From assembly GCF_963666195.1 (NCBI RefSeq), contig NZ_OY762653.1:682001-746000 (forward strand): 64,000 bases of DNA, read 5' to 3'. Each line of letters begins with the position of its first letter. The first letter of the stretch is position 1. The notes under the pieces were generated by a model, which ran no database searches, was not told the origin of the DNA, and worked only from the letters and a program-made list of their open reading frames with translations. A program made the translations under genes and the position numbers. The stretch comes from Trichococcus shcherbakoviae (lineage in GTDB: Bacteria > Bacillota > Bacilli > Lactobacillales > Aerococcaceae). Below are positions 42,038 through 51,193 of this stretch, piece by piece.

Positions 42038-42785
42038 ATACTTTTTTCCAGATCATATGGGCTTCGCAGGCCAAGTCTTCGCCGTTCATGATGCGATGCG
42101 CGGTGATGATTTCGCCGTTCTCCACTTCTTTCGTCGACATGACGCTGGTGATGCTGTTGCCGTATTCGACTTCTTTCTCGTACTTGATGGTAACGGCAGT
42201 CATCTGGTGATCCATGATGAATTTCGGGTCGATCGTGTTGATGATCCAGTCGAAATATTTGGCGTTGTTGACATGGCGATTGTAGTCGATATCCAAGTAT
42301 CTGACGCGAAAATCCTGTTCCTTGCGGTTTTCCGGCTCCAGTTGAATCGGCTTCTGCATGCGCACCATCGTCCGGATTTCATCAGCCTGATAGACGGTCA
42401 GCAGGTCTTTTTGGATCTGGACCATTTTACGGGTCTCGATGTCCATCATGACGAAGTTCGTCATCACTTCCGCACACAGTCGTTCACTTTCATCATAAGC
42501 CCGGAAGCGGCGATAGGTGAAGAAACGGTTATAGCTCATCGCTTCCGTTTCCAGGATGATTTCTTCGCCTCGGTGCGGCATGCGTTCAATTTGCATATCG
42601 TACTGCACGATGATCCAACTGAGTCCTCTTTCGGACATCTGATCATTCGTGTTCCCGAGTGAATCGCTTTGTTGGCCCGACAAGTCCATCATCAGGTTGA
42701 CGAGCGATGGCAAAGTGATCTCACCGGTTATGTCACATTCATAGCCTTTGATGCGATGGGTGCTGCGATAGATTAATCCGCTCAA
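42036..42785 (-). CDS. Acyl-ACP thioesterase (FatA/FatB family)
   Basis: 249 aa with two tandem hot-dog folds, hydrolysing fatty acyl-ACP to free fatty acid. The N-terminal half has YRSTHRIKGYECDITGEITLPSLVNLMMDLSGQQSDSLG and SWIIVQYDMQIERMPHRGEEIILET; the C-terminal half has YLDIDYNRHVNNAKYFDWIINT, where Asn and His of N-R-H-V-N-N are the catalytic region of bacterial FatA-like enzymes, and EYGNSITSVMS. It stands alone between the ABC-F gene and fetB; no fatty-acid genes are adjacent. Confidence 0.92.
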   Translation of the reverse strand: MSGLIYRSTHRIKGYECDITGEITLPSLVNLMMDLSGQQSDSLGNTNDQMSERGLSWIIVQYDMQIERMPHRGEEIILETEAMSYNRFFTYRRFRAYDESERLCAEVMTNFVMMDIETRKMVQIQKDLLTVYQADEIRTMVRMQKPIQLEPENRKEQDFRVRYLDIDYNRHVNNAKYFDWIINTIDPKFIMDHQMTAVTIKYEKEVEYGNSITSVMSTKEVENGEIITAHRIMNGEDLACEAHMIWKKV

Positions 42786-42865
42786 CGTTTTCCCTCCAAA
42801 ATCAATATTATAATAGAAAGGATACCATACTTTTCAGGGTGAACCAACCAAAAGGATGCACAATT

Positions 42866-43624
42866 TCAGACGCGCAATTGCTGTCTGTCATTGTAGAATT
42901 CACGGTATGCCAAGAAAGATGCGATATAGGAGGAGATGCTTGTCGCCGCCACCAGCATGAAAGTCACCATGATCTGATACATGATGGCCGTCATCGGTAC
43001 CGTACCGGCAAACATCAGACCCGACATCATGCCCGGCAAGGAGACGATACCCACCGTTTTGGCGGAATCCAAGGATGGCTGCATGCCTGATTTGATTGTT
43101 TCCCTCAAGATGGTGCGCGAAGCTTGATTCGGAGTCGCTCCCAGTGAAAGTTTTTCCAGAATCTGCTGGCGCTGATCGCGGAACAAGGAATTCAGGTTGC
43201 GGTAGCACAAGCCGATGGTCGTCATCGCATTCCCGGCTATCATGCCTGTGATCGGAACGATCTGTGAAGGAATAAATTTGACGGACCCCGACAGGACCAA
43301 GATTGATAACGTCAAAATCGCTGAAGAAGAGATGGCGATGAGCGAAATCTTCAAGGAATTCGGGATACTGCTGCTTCGTTTGTGGGCATTCCATGACGCA
43401 TTGAAGACGATGACTGCAACCATCACCAAAGTGACGATCGTGTTGTTCACATTGAACAGATACGTCAACACGTACCCGACCGCAATCAGCTGAACAACGG
43501 CTCTGGCAATGCTGTACAAAATGTCTTTGGCAGTGCCTAATTTTTCTTTGTAGGAGATGTAGACTCCCACCATCACCAACGAAAAGCTCAACATGAGCGT
43601 GATTGGACTGACTTGTAGATCCAT
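42866..43624 (-). CDS. fetB: Iron export ABC permease FetB
   Basis: 252 aa UPF0014-family membrane protein with about seven hydrophobic segments (ITLMLSFSLVMVGVYISY at the start). Family-specific: PITGMIAGNAMTTIGLCYRNL, LSLGATPNQASRTILRETIKSGMQPSLDSAKTVGIVSLPGMMSGLMFAGTVP and QIMVTFMLVAATSISSYIAS. Partner of FetA encoded 1 bp upstream. In E. coli FetAB exports iron and lowers peroxide sensitivity; the same role is inferred here. Confidence 0.92.
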   Translation of the reverse strand: MDLQVSPITLMLSFSLVMVGVYISYKEKLGTAKDILYSIARAVVQLIAVGYVLTYLFNVNNTIVTLVMVAVIVFNASWNAHKRSSSIPNSLKISLIAISSSAILTLSILVLSGSVKFIPSQIVPITGMIAGNAMTTIGLCYRNLNSLFRDQRQQILEKLSLGATPNQASRTILRETIKSGMQPSLDSAKTVGIVSLPGMMSGLMFAGTVPMTAIMYQIMVTFMLVAATSISSYIASFLAYREFYNDRQQLRV

Positions 43625-43625
43625 C

Positions 43626-44279
43626 TTAGTTCCCCTCCCCTTTTACGATTTTCCCTGCAACGATATGGATGTTCTTATCAGCCAAGCTGGATTCTTCCTC
43701 ATTATGGCTGACCATGATGATCGTCATATCGGCATGCTCCCGCATTTCCTGGAGCCATTTCCAGATGATTTGGCGATTCGCTTCATCCAAGGCGCTCGTC
43801 ACTTCATCGAGCAGGAGGATTTTCGGTTGAAACAGGACGTTGCGGATCAAAGCGACACGCTGTTTTTCCCCGCCTGACAAGGTATTGATTTCTTTATCCA
43901 AGTATTCCTTCGGCAGCCCCAGCGACTCCAGATACGAAATAGCTTTTTTTTCATCAAATTCCTTTTTGCGGATTTCGTAAGGAAAAGCCAAATTATCGCG
44001 GACGGTTTTTCCGAACAAAACAGGTGTCTGGAACGTATAGGAAACCTCCTTGCGGTATTCGGTAGGTTCATACGCATCCAACGATTTGCCTTGGTAGCGT
44101 ATTTCCCCTTCGGTACGAGAAAGGATGGTCGCGATGATCTTCAACAGGGTGCTCTTGCCGCTTCCGGACGGGCCGGTTATCGAGAGAAACTCACCCTCCT
44201 CAAGTGAATAGGTGATGTCGTCCAGAATGACTTTGCCATCCGACACAAAACTCAGATGTTCCATTTCCAATAATGCCAT
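43626..44279 (-). CDS. fetA: Iron export ABC ATPase FetA
   Basis: 217 aa ATPase: Walker [16 protein letters not shown]-loop YTFQTPVLFG, signature TLSGGEKQRVALIRN, Walker B ILLLDEVTSALDEANR (Glu-Val rather than Glu-Pro, common in this subfamily) and MVSHNEEESSLAD. It is followed after 1 bp by fetB. A Fur/PerR-type 7-1-7 box lies at 44402-44416 beside the promoter, so iron or peroxide control is predicted. Confidence 0.9.
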   Translation of the reverse strand: MALLEMEHLSFVSDGKVILDDITYSLEEGEFLSITGPSGSGKSTLLKIIATILSRTEGEIRYQGKSLDAYEPTEYRKEVSYTFQTPVLFGKTVRDNLAFPYEIRKKEFDEKKAISYLESLGLPKEYLDKEINTLSGGEKQRVALIRNVLFQPKILLLDEVTSALDEANRQIIWKWLQEMREHADMTIIMVSHNEEESSLADKNIHIVAGKIVKGEGN

Positions 44280-44395
44280 TTTTCAAATTACTCCTTTGTC
44301 ATTCAAATTGCAGCCGAAACTGTTGCGAACCCAAAAATCGCCGTACAGGTCGGCTATGCTTCATTTCTCTATTCTATCACTACTCCCTTCATTTT

Positions 44396-44416
44396 TGTTA
44401 ATGATAATTATTATAA
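44396..44416 (-). promoter_or_regulatory. Fur/PerR-like box abutting the fetAB promoter -35
   Basis: TGATAATTATTATAA (44402-44416, plus strand) is one mismatch from the Fur 7-1-7 consensus TGATAATnATTATCA and one from the PerR box TTATAATnATTATAA. It directly adjoins a minus-strand TTAACA (44396-44401) that can act as -35 with a GATAGA/TAGAAT -10. Confidence 0.55.
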
Positions 44417-44431
44417 ATTAGTAATAAATAC

Positions 44432-44463
44432 AAAAAAGGCATTCCTGAACAGGACTGCCTTTA
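44432..44463 (-). terminator. Terminator of the SDR-chbG pair
   Basis: AAAGGCAGTCCTG/CAGGAATGCCTTT stem with a T-run on the minus strand, just after the chbG stop. Confidence 0.85.
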
Positions 44464-44476
44464 ATCACAAACATCA

Positions 44477-45244
44477 TTATTCCTTCAATTCAGCATACGA
44501 AATCAACTGGATTGCCTCATCTTCGCGAATCCGATCCGCAAAATCGGAGTGCATCAAAAATTCCGCCATGTAGGCCCGATCCTTCTGAAGACTGCTCACG
44601 CGTTCCAAACTTGCATCGACATAACCGGGATGGACGATCAATTCAACCGAAGTATCCGCTTTTTCCAGGACAGCCATGATGTCATCCAATTTTTCCATCA
44701 CACTCATTCCCAATTCGGCCTGCGGTTTTTCAGCAGCGAAGCCGAGGTCAAATTGGCGGTCCGTGTGCAACACCCCATGGCTGCCTTCAAAGTGATCCCG
44801 AATCGGCAGATCGTGCTGGATCGCCAACGACAGGATGACCTTGTTGAGCGGCTCCAGCATATGCACATGGTGGTGCGAATCCAAATGCGTTGGTTTGATG
44901 CCAGCCTTGCGCACCTTTTCGATCTGCGCATGCCACTCCGCATAGACTTCATCCAAATCCAGCGAAGCCGCATGCTGCTGCACGTATTCCCTGGTGTGGA
45001 AACGCCCATTGGCACTGATGCTGACTGAATCAGGCAGTAAAGGCTTGCCTAGCGTCAAATTCAGATGGACCCCGATTTCCAGATCCGGATGATCGGATGC
45101 CAACTCCACTGCATGGTCGAAAGCCGATCCGTTTGCAATAAGAGTCGTCGAGGTGGTGATGCCGTACAAAAAACTATCGATGATGCCGTAGTTCACGCCA
45201 TTTGTGAGACCAAAATCGTCTGCGTTGATGATTACTTGTCCCAT
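44477..45244 (-). CDS. chbG: Carbohydrate deacetylase ChbG/YdjC family
   Basis: 255 aa. The hallmark IINADDFGLTNGVNYGI holds the metal-binding Asp-Asp; GVHLNLTLGKPLL (His), KPTHLDSHHHVHM (His residues) and ELIVHPGYVDASL complete the active site. The enzyme removes an acetyl group from N-acetylated sugars such as diacetylchitobiose phosphate. No sugar-uptake system adjoins it. It lies 38 bp downstream of an SDR gene on the same strand. Confidence 0.92.
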   Translation of the reverse strand: MGQVIINADDFGLTNGVNYGIIDSFLYGITTSTTLIANGSAFDHAVELASDHPDLEIGVHLNLTLGKPLLPDSVSISANGRFHTREYVQQHAASLDLDEVYAEWHAQIEKVRKAGIKPTHLDSHHHVHMLEPLNKVILSLAIQHDLPIRDHFEGSHGVLHTDRQFDLGFAAEKPQAELGMSVMEKLDDIMAVLEKADTSVELIVHPGYVDASLERVSSLQKDRAYMAEFLMHSDFADRIREDEAIQLISYAELKE

Positions 45245-45282
45245 ATTTCATTCTCCTGTCTGTTTCGGATGGCGGTTCGCCT

Positions 45283-46068
45283 TCAAATCGCTTTGACTGC
45301 CCCACCATCCACATAAAGTGTGCTACCGGTAATGTAGGTGTTTGCATCGGAAAGAAGGAAAACGACGGCTTTCGCGAATTCTTCCGGTGTACCGTAGCGT
45401 CCCAAAGGAATGCCTGCAATTGCAGCTTTGTCGACTTCCGCCAATGACAATTTTCTCGCTTTGGCGTTCGCTTCATTCAGATATTTCAGACGATCGGTTT
45501 CGATTTTTCCCGGCGCAACGACATTCACAAGAATGTTGTCGGACGCCAATTCATCGGCAAGCGTCTTGCTCAAACCGACGATACCATTCCGGAATGTATT
45601 GGAAAGGACCAGATTCGGCAACGGCGTCTTCACCGAAATCGAAGCGATATTGACGATGCGTCCGCCTTCTTTGCGAAGATCAGGCAGCACTTCGCGGATG
45701 ATCCGGATATAGCTCAACAGGTTCAATTCGAACGCCTGTTGCCACGCCTCATCGGAAAAGGAATCGAATTTTCCGCTTGGAGGGCCGCCTGCATTGTTCA
45801 GCAAGATATCGATTTTCCCGAACACTTCATGCGTCCTTACCACAAGTTTCTGAATATCCTCATTTTTGGTGATGTCGCAAGGGAAATAAGCGACCTTTCC
45901 GCCATGCAAGGCTTCCAGTTCTTCTTTCACCTCAGCCAATTTGTCTTCGCTTCTGCTCGTGAGCATGACGTGCGCGCCTTCTTTGACGAGTTCCTTCGCC
46001 ACCGCCTTGCCCAATCCTTGGCTCGAAGCGATGACCAACGCCACTTTGTTCTTAAGCCCCAGATCCAT
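45283..46068 (-). CDS. SDR-family protein, FabG-like subgroup lacking the usual catalytic Tyr
   Basis: 261 aa. Rossmann start KNKVALVIASSQGLGKAVAKEL, TSRSEDKLAEVKEEL (Arg after beta-2, so NADP is possible), VAYFPCDITK, LLNNAGGPPSGKF, VNIASISVKTPLPNLVLSNTFRNGIVGLSKTLADEL, and the end YITGSTLYVDGGAVKAI. Where classical SDRs have Y-x-x-x-K, this reads S-N-T-F-R, so the Tyr is missing. This is the pattern of a known divergent subgroup often labelled 3-oxoacyl-ACP reductase. Activity is therefore uncertain. Confidence 0.82.
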   Translation of the reverse strand: MDLGLKNKVALVIASSQGLGKAVAKELVKEGAHVMLTSRSEDKLAEVKEELEALHGGKVAYFPCDITKNEDIQKLVVRTHEVFGKIDILLNNAGGPPSGKFDSFSDEAWQQAFELNLLSYIRIIREVLPDLRKEGGRIVNIASISVKTPLPNLVLSNTFRNGIVGLSKTLADELASDNILVNVVAPGKIETDRLKYLNEANAKARKLSLAEVDKAAIAGIPLGRYGTPEEFAKAVVFLLSDANTYITGSTLYVDGGAVKAI

Positions 46069-46289
46069 TTCCGTTCCTCCTTCAACTGCTCTTTATTATC
46101 CTGACCTCATACCCATACTATAGCCCAAAAACGCCAACATCACTAGCATTTCACTCACGCCACTGCATTTGTCCCTGCTTGCCGACTGGATAATCTGTTA
46201 TAATGGAAGACGAACTTATTTGGCTTACCGATAAGATACGCGCAACTTTTTTATTACAAAATACTAACCGATGGACAGGAGACTTTCCC

Positions 46290-47420
46290 ATGAGAATACT
46301 GCATACAGCTGATTGGCATCTCGGCAAAATCGTCAATGATTTTTCCATGCTGGATGACCAGCGCCACTACTTGATGGACCTGATAGAGACACTCAAAGAA
46401 AAAAATATCGATGCAATCATCATGGCCGGGGACCTTTACGACCGCGCGTTGCCTCCGAAAGAAGCGGTTGCCTTGGCCAACCGGACGCTGACCCGGATGG
46501 TGAAGGAATTGGGCGTCCCTGTGTTCGTCATCGCCGGCAACCACGACAGTAACGAACGGATCGAATATGCCGCCGATCTGCTGGCCGAGAGTCGCCTTTA
46601 CATAGAAGGAACGATGAAAGAGGTCATCCGCAAAGTTCCCTTTCAGGGAACCAATTTCTATCTGTTGCCATTTGCGGATCATGTCTTTGTCCGGGAAACG
46701 CTTAAGGATGACAGCATCAAAAATATGGAGGATGCCGTGCGTGCGCAGTTGGCGACCGTCAAAGCAACGATGAACCCGGATGAAGTGAACATCCTGATTG
46801 CGCATGGCTATGTGATCCAGTCCGGAAACGACACGAGCGAGCCTTCCGATTCCGAACGTCCGCTCAGCATCGGCACTTCCGAATACGTGGATGTGTCGCT
46901 GTTCGAAGATTTCGATTATGTCGCATTGGGCCATCTGCACAAGGCCCAGAAAGTCAAAAACGACAAGGTCCGCTACAGCGGCTCGATCCTGAAGTATTCC
47001 AAGTCGGAAACCCCGCATCAAAAGCAGACGAGCATCGTAACGATAGAAAAAGGCAAATTGGAAATCGAACCGCTCCGCATCAATCCTTTGCGTGATATGC
47101 GAACAATCAGAAGCACGTTTTCCGAGTTGATGAACGGCCAATCCGACGATTACCTGTTTTTTGAACTGGAGGATACGGAATATGTACTGGATGCGATGAA
47201 TCAATTGCGCCGTCGCTATCCACACGCGATGGGCCTCGAATACGTCAGCCGGAGAGAAACCGAATCGGTGGCCCTGCAGCATAACCGCGAAGATCTCCAA
47301 CAGTTGTCATACCCGGATCTCTTCAAGGATTTTTATGAGCAATACCGCGCCATCGAATTGGATGAATCCGGTCAAAAAATCGTTGCGGATGTCTTTGCCG
47401 CTTTGGAAAGGAAAGATTAG
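46290..47420 (+). CDS. sbcD: Nuclease SbcD (Mre11 family)
   Basis: 376 aa metallophosphoesterase of the SbcCD hairpin-cleaving complex. Phosphoesterase motifs: ILHTADWHLGK, IIMAGDLYDRALPP, FVIAGNHDSNERI, ILIAHGYV and DYVALGHLHKAQKV...RYSGSILKYSKSE. The start ATG after ACAGGAGA was used; an upstream in-frame extension is unlikely. The stop abuts the sbcC ATG directly. Confidence 0.96.
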   Translation: MRILHTADWHLGKIVNDFSMLDDQRHYLMDLIETLKEKNIDAIIMAGDLYDRALPPKEAVALANRTLTRMVKELGVPVFVIAGNHDSNERIEYAADLLAESRLYIEGTMKEVIRKVPFQGTNFYLLPFADHVFVRETLKDDSIKNMEDAVRAQLATVKATMNPDEVNILIAHGYVIQSGNDTSEPSDSERPLSIGTSEYVDVSLFEDFDYVALGHLHKAQKVKNDKVRYSGSILKYSKSETPHQKQTSIVTIEKGKLEIEPLRINPLRDMRTIRSTFSELMNGQSDDYLFFELEDTEYVLDAMNQLRRRYPHAMGLEYVSRRETESVALQHNREDLQQLSYPDLFKDFYEQYRAIELDESGQKIVADVFAALERKD

Positions 47421-50400
47421 ATGAGACCCTTAAGATTAGAAGTGAGTGCCTTCGGGCCATACAAAGAAAAAATCGTATTGGACTTCACACAATTCCAGAA
47501 CCAAACGCTGTTCCTGGTGAGCGGGCCAACAGGTGCCGGCAAGACCACGATTTTCGACGCCATTGCCTATGCACTTTATGATGTCGCCAGCGGAAGCAGC
47601 CGGGAAAAAGACACGTTCAAGTCCCAGTTTGCAGCGGAAGAAACCATCTGCTACGTCGATCTGACGTTCGAATACAACGGGAAGACCTATCGCGTCAGAC
47701 GCTCCCCTGCCCAGACGGGTCCTGGAAAGAGCGGTAAAATCATCAACCTTCTGGCTGATGTGGCCTTTTACCATGACGACACCGTGACGACGAAAGCGCG
47801 CGATGCCAATGCGGAAATAGAACAGCTGCTTTCCTTGAACTACGAGCAATTCAAACAGATCGTAATGTTGCCCCAGGGAGAGTTCAAGAAACTGCTCGAA
47901 TCGAACAGCAACGAAAAAGAGATGATCTTCCGGAACATTTTTGGGACCGAAATCCTGAAAAGTTTCCAGGAGGAGCTGAAGGAGAAAGCCAAATCCCTGC
48001 AAAGCCAAGCGACTTCCGCACAGGACTCGCTTCAGACAGCCTACTCGTTTGCCTCCGGAATATATGACGACGCCTTGCAGGAAGTGCTCATCTTACAGGA
48101 CACCGAACGCATTTTCGTTCGGATCGCGGAACTGTTGGCGGCCCTCGAAGAAGAACGCAACGCCAAAGAACTGCAGCTCGCGGCTTTGCGTCTACAAAGC
48201 CAATCCACTAGCGATACCATCAAATTGCTGGAAGACATCGCACAGCTGGAGGCACGGCTCAAAGTTCTTGAGGAAGAGGAATCATCTGTCCTCGGATGGA
48301 AACGGCAGTTGGAACGCCATGAACAAGCCGTCAAAGCCGAGGAAAAAAGATTGCTGTGCGTCGCTGCAGTCACTAACAAGGATGCAAAACAGGAACAAGC
48401 CAAACAAAATGACGATCTTTTCGACCAATTGAATCAGGATTCTCGCGATAAAAAGCCGGCGTTCGAAGCTGCTGAAGTTGCGATTTCCCTGATTCCGGAC
48501 TTGCGTGAACAGGTCGATGCCGCAAAGGAACAGGAAAAACAGCTTGTCGCATTGGCTAAGAAAGAGAAAGAACTGGCTAGTTGCCAAAAAGCGTGCGAAG
48601 ATGCCACGAAAGAACTGCAGAAACATGCGGAACTCCTGCAAGCGCAAAAAATAAAACAGGAACAATGCCAGCAGAAGCTAGTAACGGTGAAACGAGCCCA
48701 AAAGGATGCTGCCATCATGCAAGAGCAATTGAGTGCCTGCAGAATGAACGTGCAGCAATCCGATCAGCTCCACAAAAGGATCGTCCAGGCCGAAAAATTG
48801 TTGGCTGAACAACTTGAAAAAGGCGAGCGATTCCTGATTCTCGAAAAAGCATACGTGACTGTCGATCAACAGTTCAAGGATGAAACCCTCCTCTACAACC
48901 GCAACATCGCCGGCATCTTAGCCGAACAGTTGGTTGGCGGAGAGGCTTGCCTTGTCTGCGGTTCAACACACCATCCCGCCCCCGCGAAAAAAACGGCGGA
49001 CACCCTTTCGGATCAGGAACGGGAGTTGCTGGAGAAAAAACGGAATCAGGCCTATGCGGAGTACCAACAAGCAACTGCCGAACTTTCCGGCATCCGAAAA
49101 CAGCTGGCTGATCTCTTCGATGATTTCGCCGTCCAAGCTGAAACTTTCGAAAGCTACAAACAGGAGCAGCAAGAAAAACGCGATGCGGAGATTGCGTCGG
49201 AAAAAGCATTCCTCTTGGAAATGAAAAATATACAGAAGGTGCTTGATGAAGAAGATGCCCTCTTCAGAGAGCAAAGCGACATCGAAGCGAAACTGCAGGC
49301 GATCGACCAAAACCGTATTGCCCTTCAGCAAACGCTGCTCTTGAACGAAACCCTTTCCCGGGACCTGTTGGCCGAAATCGACCAGGATAAAAAAGTTTTG
49401 GGCGACAAGAACATCGCAACCGTGCAAAAAGAGATACTGCAGCTCAGCGAAAAGATTGATACTTGCACAGGCAGCTACAACAAACTGAAAAGCGAGCTGA
49501 CGGAACTCGAGAAACAGCTAGCTGTCTGCCTTGCCAACCGGACCACCTACTCAGCTCAGGTAGAGGAAGCCACAACTGCTTTGCTGGATGCTGAGACGAT
49601 ATACACAACGGCACTGGATGCTGCCGGTCTGGAAGAACCTTTCAACCATCTGATTTTGGATAAGGCTCTGTGTCTGGACATCCAGAAACGGATCCGCAGT
49701 CATGAAGACGACCTGAATGTCACAGTGACCCGTTTGCGCGATCAAAGGAAAGCCGCAGCCGCATTGGATCCTGATCAGACAATCGCCTCCTGCGCCGAGC
49801 AAAAAGTGCTTCTCGACAATGCCATCCGCGAGTCGGAAGAGCAAAAAGACCAGCTCGCAGGCGACATCCAAATGCTCAGAAAAGCGGCCCAAGAAATCGC
49901 CGCAATCTACAAAAAGCAGCAGCAGATCATTGCCGATTACCAGAAATACAGGACCTTGTCTGACATCGCCAACGGCACCAAAGAAACCGACTATATTTCC
50001 TTCGAGCGCTATGTGCTGGCGATCTACTACGAGGAAATCATCGAAGCCGCCAACCTTCGCTTCCAACAGATGACCAACAACCGTTACCTGTTATTGCGGA
50101 AGGAAGACAAGGGAAAAGGTGCCGGAGCCAAAGGTCTGGACCTGGATGTATTCGACCATTACACCGGCCAAACCCGCAGCGTCAAAACGTTATCGGGAGG
50201 CGAAAGCTTCAAGGCATCCCTTGCGCTCGCCCTTGGACTCAGCGATGTGATGCAGAGCCGCAGTGGGGGCATCCAGATCGATACGCTGTTCATCGATGAA
50301 GGCTTCGGTTCGCTGGACCCCGAATCATTGGATTCCGCAATCGAAGCGTTGTTCTCCCTGAACAGCAGCGGACGTCTGGTCGGCATCATCTCACACGTCG

Positions 50401-50480
50401 AGGAACTAAAGACGCGGATACCAGTCCACATCGAAATCGACCGCACCGCGGAAGGCAGCACCGCTAAAATTATTGTGTAG
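47421..50480 (+). CDS. sbcC: Nuclease SbcC ATPase (Rad50 family)
   Basis: 1019 aa SMC-like ATPase. N-terminal lobe: RLEVSAFGPYKEKIVLDF, Walker A VSGPTGAGKTTIFDAIAYALY, Q-loop around MLPQGEFKKLLES. Two long coiled-coil arms flank the zinc hook GGEACLVCGSTHHPAP (Cys-x-x-Cys near residue 511), and the C-terminal lobe has signature VKTLSGGESFKASLALALGLSDV and Walker B TLFIDEGFGSLDPESLDSAI. It works with SbcD to open hairpins and process double-strand ends. It is followed by a terminator. Confidence 0.96.
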   Translation: MRPLRLEVSAFGPYKEKIVLDFTQFQNQTLFLVSGPTGAGKTTIFDAIAYALYDVASGSSREKDTFKSQFAAEETICYVDLTFEYNGKTYRVRRSPAQTGPGKSGKIINLLADVAFYHDDTVTTKARDANAEIEQLLSLNYEQFKQIVMLPQGEFKKLLESNSNEKEMIFRNIFGTEILKSFQEELKEKAKSLQSQATSAQDSLQTAYSFASGIYDDALQEVLILQDTERIFVRIAELLAALEEERNAKELQLAALRLQSQSTSDTIKLLEDIAQLEARLKVLEEEESSVLGWKRQLERHEQAVKAEEKRLLCVAAVTNKDAKQEQAKQNDDLFDQLNQDSRDKKPAFEAAEVAISLIPDLREQVDAAKEQEKQLVALAKKEKELASCQKACEDATKELQKHAELLQAQKIKQEQCQQKLVTVKRAQKDAAIMQEQLSACRMNVQQSDQLHKRIVQAEKLLAEQLEKGERFLILEKAYVTVDQQFKDETLLYNRNIAGILAEQLVGGEACLVCGSTHHPAPAKKTADTLSDQERELLEKKRNQAYAEYQQATAELSGIRKQLADLFDDFAVQAETFESYKQEQQEKRDAEIASEKAFLLEMKNIQKVLDEEDALFREQSDIEAKLQAIDQNRIALQQTLLLNETLSRDLLAEIDQDKKVLGDKNIATVQKEILQLSEKIDTCTGSYNKLKSELTELEKQLAVCLANRTTYSAQVEEATTALLDAETIYTTALDAAGLEEPFNHLILDKALCLDIQKRIRSHEDDLNVTVTRLRDQRKAAAALDPDQTIASCAEQKVLLDNAIRESEEQKDQLAGDIQMLRKAAQEIAAIYKKQQQIIADYQKYRTLSDIANGTKETDYISFERYVLAIYYEEIIEAANLRFQQMTNNRYLLLRKEDKGKGAGAKGLDLDVFDHYTGQTRSVKTLSGGESFKASLALALGLSDVMQSRSGGIQIDTLFIDEGFGSLDPESLDSAIEALFSLNSSGRLVGIISHVEELKTRIPVHIEIDRTAEGSTAKIIV

Positions 50481-50488
50481 AAAAAAGG

Positions 50489-50525
50489 AAAGTCCAGCTA
50501 CATTTACGTAACTGGACTTTTTTTT
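50489..50525. terminator. Bidirectional terminator, sbcC / uspA
   Basis: AAAGTCCAG...CTGGACTTT arms with an internal TAC/GTA pair; A-run on the left, nine T's on the right. Confidence 0.92.
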
Positions 50526-50559
50526 GCGTCTCCTGATCCTTTGGTTCAAAAGCGTCTGA

Positions 50560-50973
50560 TCAATCTTCCCTTACAATTAATACATCGCACGGTGCATGCT
50601 TGATGACATGATTCGTCACTGAACCGACCACCAATTTTGCGATGGTGCCTTTACCGGTCGCACCCATTACAATCAAATCACAATTCCATTCTTCCACAAG
50701 CGTCTTCGCAATCATTTCCTTAGGGCTGCCAGTGCGCATTTCCTTGTGCACCGCGACCCCGTTTGCCCGCGCGTATCTGTCAAATTCATCGAATAAAGAG
50801 TCCTTATCTTTCTGCAGCTGTGCAGCTTCATCGGCATTATCTTTTTTATCAAGTATCGCAACAAGATAAAGCGCGGCATCGTTCCTTTCAGCGATATGGA
50901 CCGCCTGTTTGAACGCCTTGATCGAAGCCTCCGATCCGTCCACTGGGATCAATATGTTTTTATACTGAACCAT
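50560..50973 (-). CDS. Universal stress protein (UspA family)
   Basis: 137 aa. ILIPVDGSEASIKAFKQAVHIAE at the N-terminus and the ATP-binding signature IVMGATGKGTIAKLVVGSVTNHVIKHAPCDVLIV (G-x-x-G then nine residues then G-S) indicate the ATP-binding UspFG type. It is cytoplasmic and monocistronic between terminators at 50489 and 51085. Role in stress is inferred from the family only. Confidence 0.92.
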   Translation of the reverse strand: MVQYKNILIPVDGSEASIKAFKQAVHIAERNDAALYLVAILDKKDNADEAAQLQKDKDSLFDEFDRYARANGVAVHKEMRTGSPKEMIAKTLVEEWNCDLIVMGATGKGTIAKLVVGSVTNHVIKHAPCDVLIVRED

Positions 50974-51084
50974 TCAAACTCACTCCTTTGGAATAATCAA
51001 CCAGAAAACGCTTTCCTTACTCTTATTTTACTATACTTACGGAAGAAACAAAAGATTAGCGGTGCTTCGGTTGATAAATTTACA

Positions 51085-51122
51085 AACCAAAAAAGAGCCC
51101 GGGTGGCAGGCTCTTTTTGGTT
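51085..51122. terminator. Terminator, 3' of the HTH-PfkB gene
   Basis: AACCAAAAAAGAGCC...GGCTCTTTTTGGTT arms with T-runs in both directions, ~70 nt past the HTH-PfkB stop and between it and uspA. Confidence 0.85.
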
Positions 51123-51193
51123 ATTTTGTTACTCCGATGAATATTCCATCGGGGTATAGCTTCATTTCACTTGAGCTGAAAGCTCTTGTCCAT

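Noticed and set aside
46254-47300. 348-aa minus-strand frame opposite sbcD
   Set aside because: Opposite-strand shadow with no recognisable domain; sbcD has all phosphoesterase motifs.
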